Below, piece after piece: positions 62,972-64,000 of a DNA stretch of 64,000 bases. The position numbers and the translations under genes are program-made. The number at the start of each line of letters is the position of its first letter. Within the stretch, counting starts at the first letter, position 1. The DNA comes from Tsuneonella mangrovi (GTDB lineage: Bacteria; Pseudomonadota; Alphaproteobacteria; Sphingomonadales; Sphingomonadaceae): positions 2,274,501-2,338,500 of the forward strand of contig NZ_CP022889.1 of assembly GCF_002269345.1 (NCBI RefSeq), in the 5' to 3' direction. Below the pieces are notes generated by a model, which was given only the letters and a program-made list of their open reading frames with translations, made no database searches and was not told the origin of the DNA.

Positions 62972-63484
62972 ATGATGGTTTCCTTAGAAACGAAGGGTAT
63001 GGGAGAAACCGACACCAACACAACTCGCCTGGCGGATTTCCTGCCGTACCTGCTTTCGGTTTCGTCGAACGCGGTCAGCAGCCGCATTGCCGAGGCCTAT
63101 CGCGCGCGGTTTGGCCTGCGGATAGCGGAATGGCGGGTGATGGCGGTGCTCGGCGATGCCGGGGCGCTGACCCAGCGCGACCTCACCGAAGCGACACTGA
63201 TGGACAAGGTCGCGGTCAACCGCGCGTGCAAGGATCTCGAGGAGCGCGGACTGGCGTCGCGCCGGGCCAACGAAGCCGACGGTCGCTCGCACCATCTCGA
63301 ATTGACGGCTGCGGGCAAGGATATGCACGGCCGGATCATGCCGCTGGCGCTGGAGATGGAAGAGGGTTTGTTCGCCAGCTTCACCCCGGCCGAACGCGAA
63401 ACCTTCCGCAAGTTGCTCGAACGGGTGAGGGCCGCCGCGGGCGCGCTCGATCCCGATATGCTGGAAGATCGCGGCGGAGCCTAG
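62972..63484 (+). CDS. MarR-family transcriptional regulator
   Basis: The 170-residue protein has the MarR winged helix. FLPYLLSVSSNAVSSRIAEAYRARFGLRIAEWRVMAVLG is the dimer helix region, TQRDLTEATLMDKVAVNRACKDLEERGLASR the helix-turn-helix, and RSHHLELTAAGKD the wing. The ligand is unknown. It starts 16 bp after mtnP, with an ATG at 62999 as alternative start. It may control the upstream acyl-CoA genes; tandem TGTTCC elements near 61159-61173 are possible sites but this is speculation. Confidence 0.88.
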   Translation: MMVSLETKGMGETDTNTTRLADFLPYLLSVSSNAVSSRIAEAYRARFGLRIAEWRVMAVLGDAGALTQRDLTEATLMDKVAVNRACKDLEERGLASRRANEADGRSHHLELTAAGKDMHGRIMPLALEMEEGLFASFTPAERETFRKLLERVRAAAGALDPDMLEDRGGA

Positions 63485-63510
63485 AAAGGCTCCGCCGGAT
63501 CGCCCCCGTC

Positions 63511-64000
63511 TTAGTGACCTGGCGTCTTGGGGTGGCTCATGCCGCCCGGGCCGGAGAATGCGTCGCTGATCGAACAGGCCGCCGGGCCGAGAATGACGAT
63601 GAACAGCACCGGCAGGATGAACAGGATCAACGGCACGGTCATGATCGCCGGCAGGCGTGCAGCCTTTTCTTCCGCGCGCATCATGCGCTCGTTGCGGAAC
63701 TCGGCCGACAGCACGCGAAGCGCTGAAGCGAGCGGCGTACCGTAGCGTTCGGTCTGGATCATCGTGGTCACCACGCCCTTCACCGATTCGAGGTTCACGC
63801 GGTAGGCGAGGTTGTTGAACGCCATGCGCCGTTCGGTGAGGAACGACAGCTCGATCGCGGTGAGCGCGAACTCATCGCCGAGTTCGGGATAGGCGCGCCC
63901 CAGTTCCTTGGCGACGCGATTGAACGCGGCGTCCACGGTCAAACCGGCCTCCGCGCAGATCACCAGCAGGTCGAGCGCGTCGGGCAGGCCCTTGCGAATC
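63511..64000 (-). CDS. tadC: TadC-like type II secretion F-family protein (N terminus outside the window)
   Basis: The C-terminal 160 or so residues are visible. The reading frame stays open to the right edge of the window, with IRKGLPDALDLLVICAEAGLTVD at the edge. That GLPDALDLLVICxEAGL phrase, FNRVAKELGRAYPELGDEF, LEFGTPL-like YGTPLASALRVLSAEFRNERM and the last membrane helix (PLILFILPVLFIVILG) are typical of TadC/GspF-type inner-membrane proteins of the tad (Flp) pilus. The rest of a tad locus is expected to the right of the window. The C-terminal tail GGMSHPKTPGH is a local addition. Confidence 0.92.
   Translation of the reverse strand, partial: IRKGLPDALDLLVICAEAGLTVDAAFNRVAKELGRAYPELGDEFALTAIELSFLTERRMAFNNLAYRVNLESVKGVVTTMIQTERYGTPLASALRVLSAEFRNERMMRAEEKAARLPAIMTVPLILFILPVLFIVILGPAACSISDAFSGPGGMSHPKTPGH

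Noticed and set aside
1..64000. tRNA genes, rRNA, CRISPR arrays, insertion sequences or prophage genes
   Set aside because: None was recognised. No cloverleaf-like blocks, regularly spaced repeats, transposase motifs or phage structural genes were seen on reading both strands.

Overview
This 64 kb window is GC-rich chromosomal DNA from an alphaproteobacterium, most likely a member of the Sphingomonadales (Sphingomonas, Novosphingobium or Erythrobacter type). The case rests on two large TonB-dependent receptors, a Sphingomonadales-style mix of housekeeping genes (ATP12 chaperone, GatCAB, TypA, rpsU followed by an FKBP isomerase), a TadC gene at the right edge, and pervasive GTG/ATG starts with 4-bp operon overlaps. 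I saw no tRNA, rRNA, CRISPR array, insertion sequence or phage. The gene order looks like a stable core chromosome with a few accessory pieces.

Layout. 1-1906: the end of a bufferin (copper-buffering RiPP) operon, bufA2 (cut by the window edge), bufB (MNIO/DUF692) and bufC (DUF2063). 1917-3734: typA, convergent. 3997-6651: a TonB-dependent receptor. 6774-7226: a DUF805 membrane protein. 7223-11179: an ABC ATPase/permease pair divergent from a tesA-like GDSL esterase, the same arrangement as ybbP-ybbA/tesA in E. coli. 11184-13929: an overlapping recO-leuB-GT2/GtrA run. 13937-15160: nhaA. 15248-21275: a co-oriented block with an NfrB-like glycosyltransferase, an NfrA-C-like membrane protein, a TauE/SafE permease, its TIGR02186 partner and a HerA-like ATPase. 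21408-24918: queE and valS on the minus strand. 25034-28603: an MCE/Mla-type lipid transporter (permease, ATPase, MlaD, lipoprotein). 28703-29158: a low-GC orphan, followed by a cupin protein.

29666-33341 is a tightly overlapping minus-strand operon (crcB, rluC/D-like, paiB-like, HAD phosphatase, small membrane protein, ATP12). 33537-40569 runs rightward: rpsU, FKBP isomerase, DUF4153 protein, gatC-gatA-gatB and an acyltransferase that seems to start on CTG inside the gatB stop. 40633-50910 is all minus strand: a small beta-rich protein, a fused M16 protease, a solitary secretin, a secreted HExxE protein with a 12-glycine tract, a penicillin-acylase family Ntn hydrolase and an MHS-type MFS transporter. 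51129-55221 carries clpB and a TPR-sulfotransferase. 55360-58590 is a second, Oar-like TonB receptor. 59049-62955 holds thiolase, SDR, enoyl-CoA hydratase and MTA phosphorylase, followed by a MarR regulator. A tadC-like gene runs off the right edge.

The points most worth a second look are the bufferin operon with its short unannotated precursor, the stripped-down NfrB/NfrA-C pair without a c-di-GMP domain, an internal tract of foreign-looking codon use inside valS, the solitary secretin beside a secreted HExxE protein, the CTG start behind gatB, and a helically phased triple repeat with a terminator-like leader hairpin in front of rpsU.
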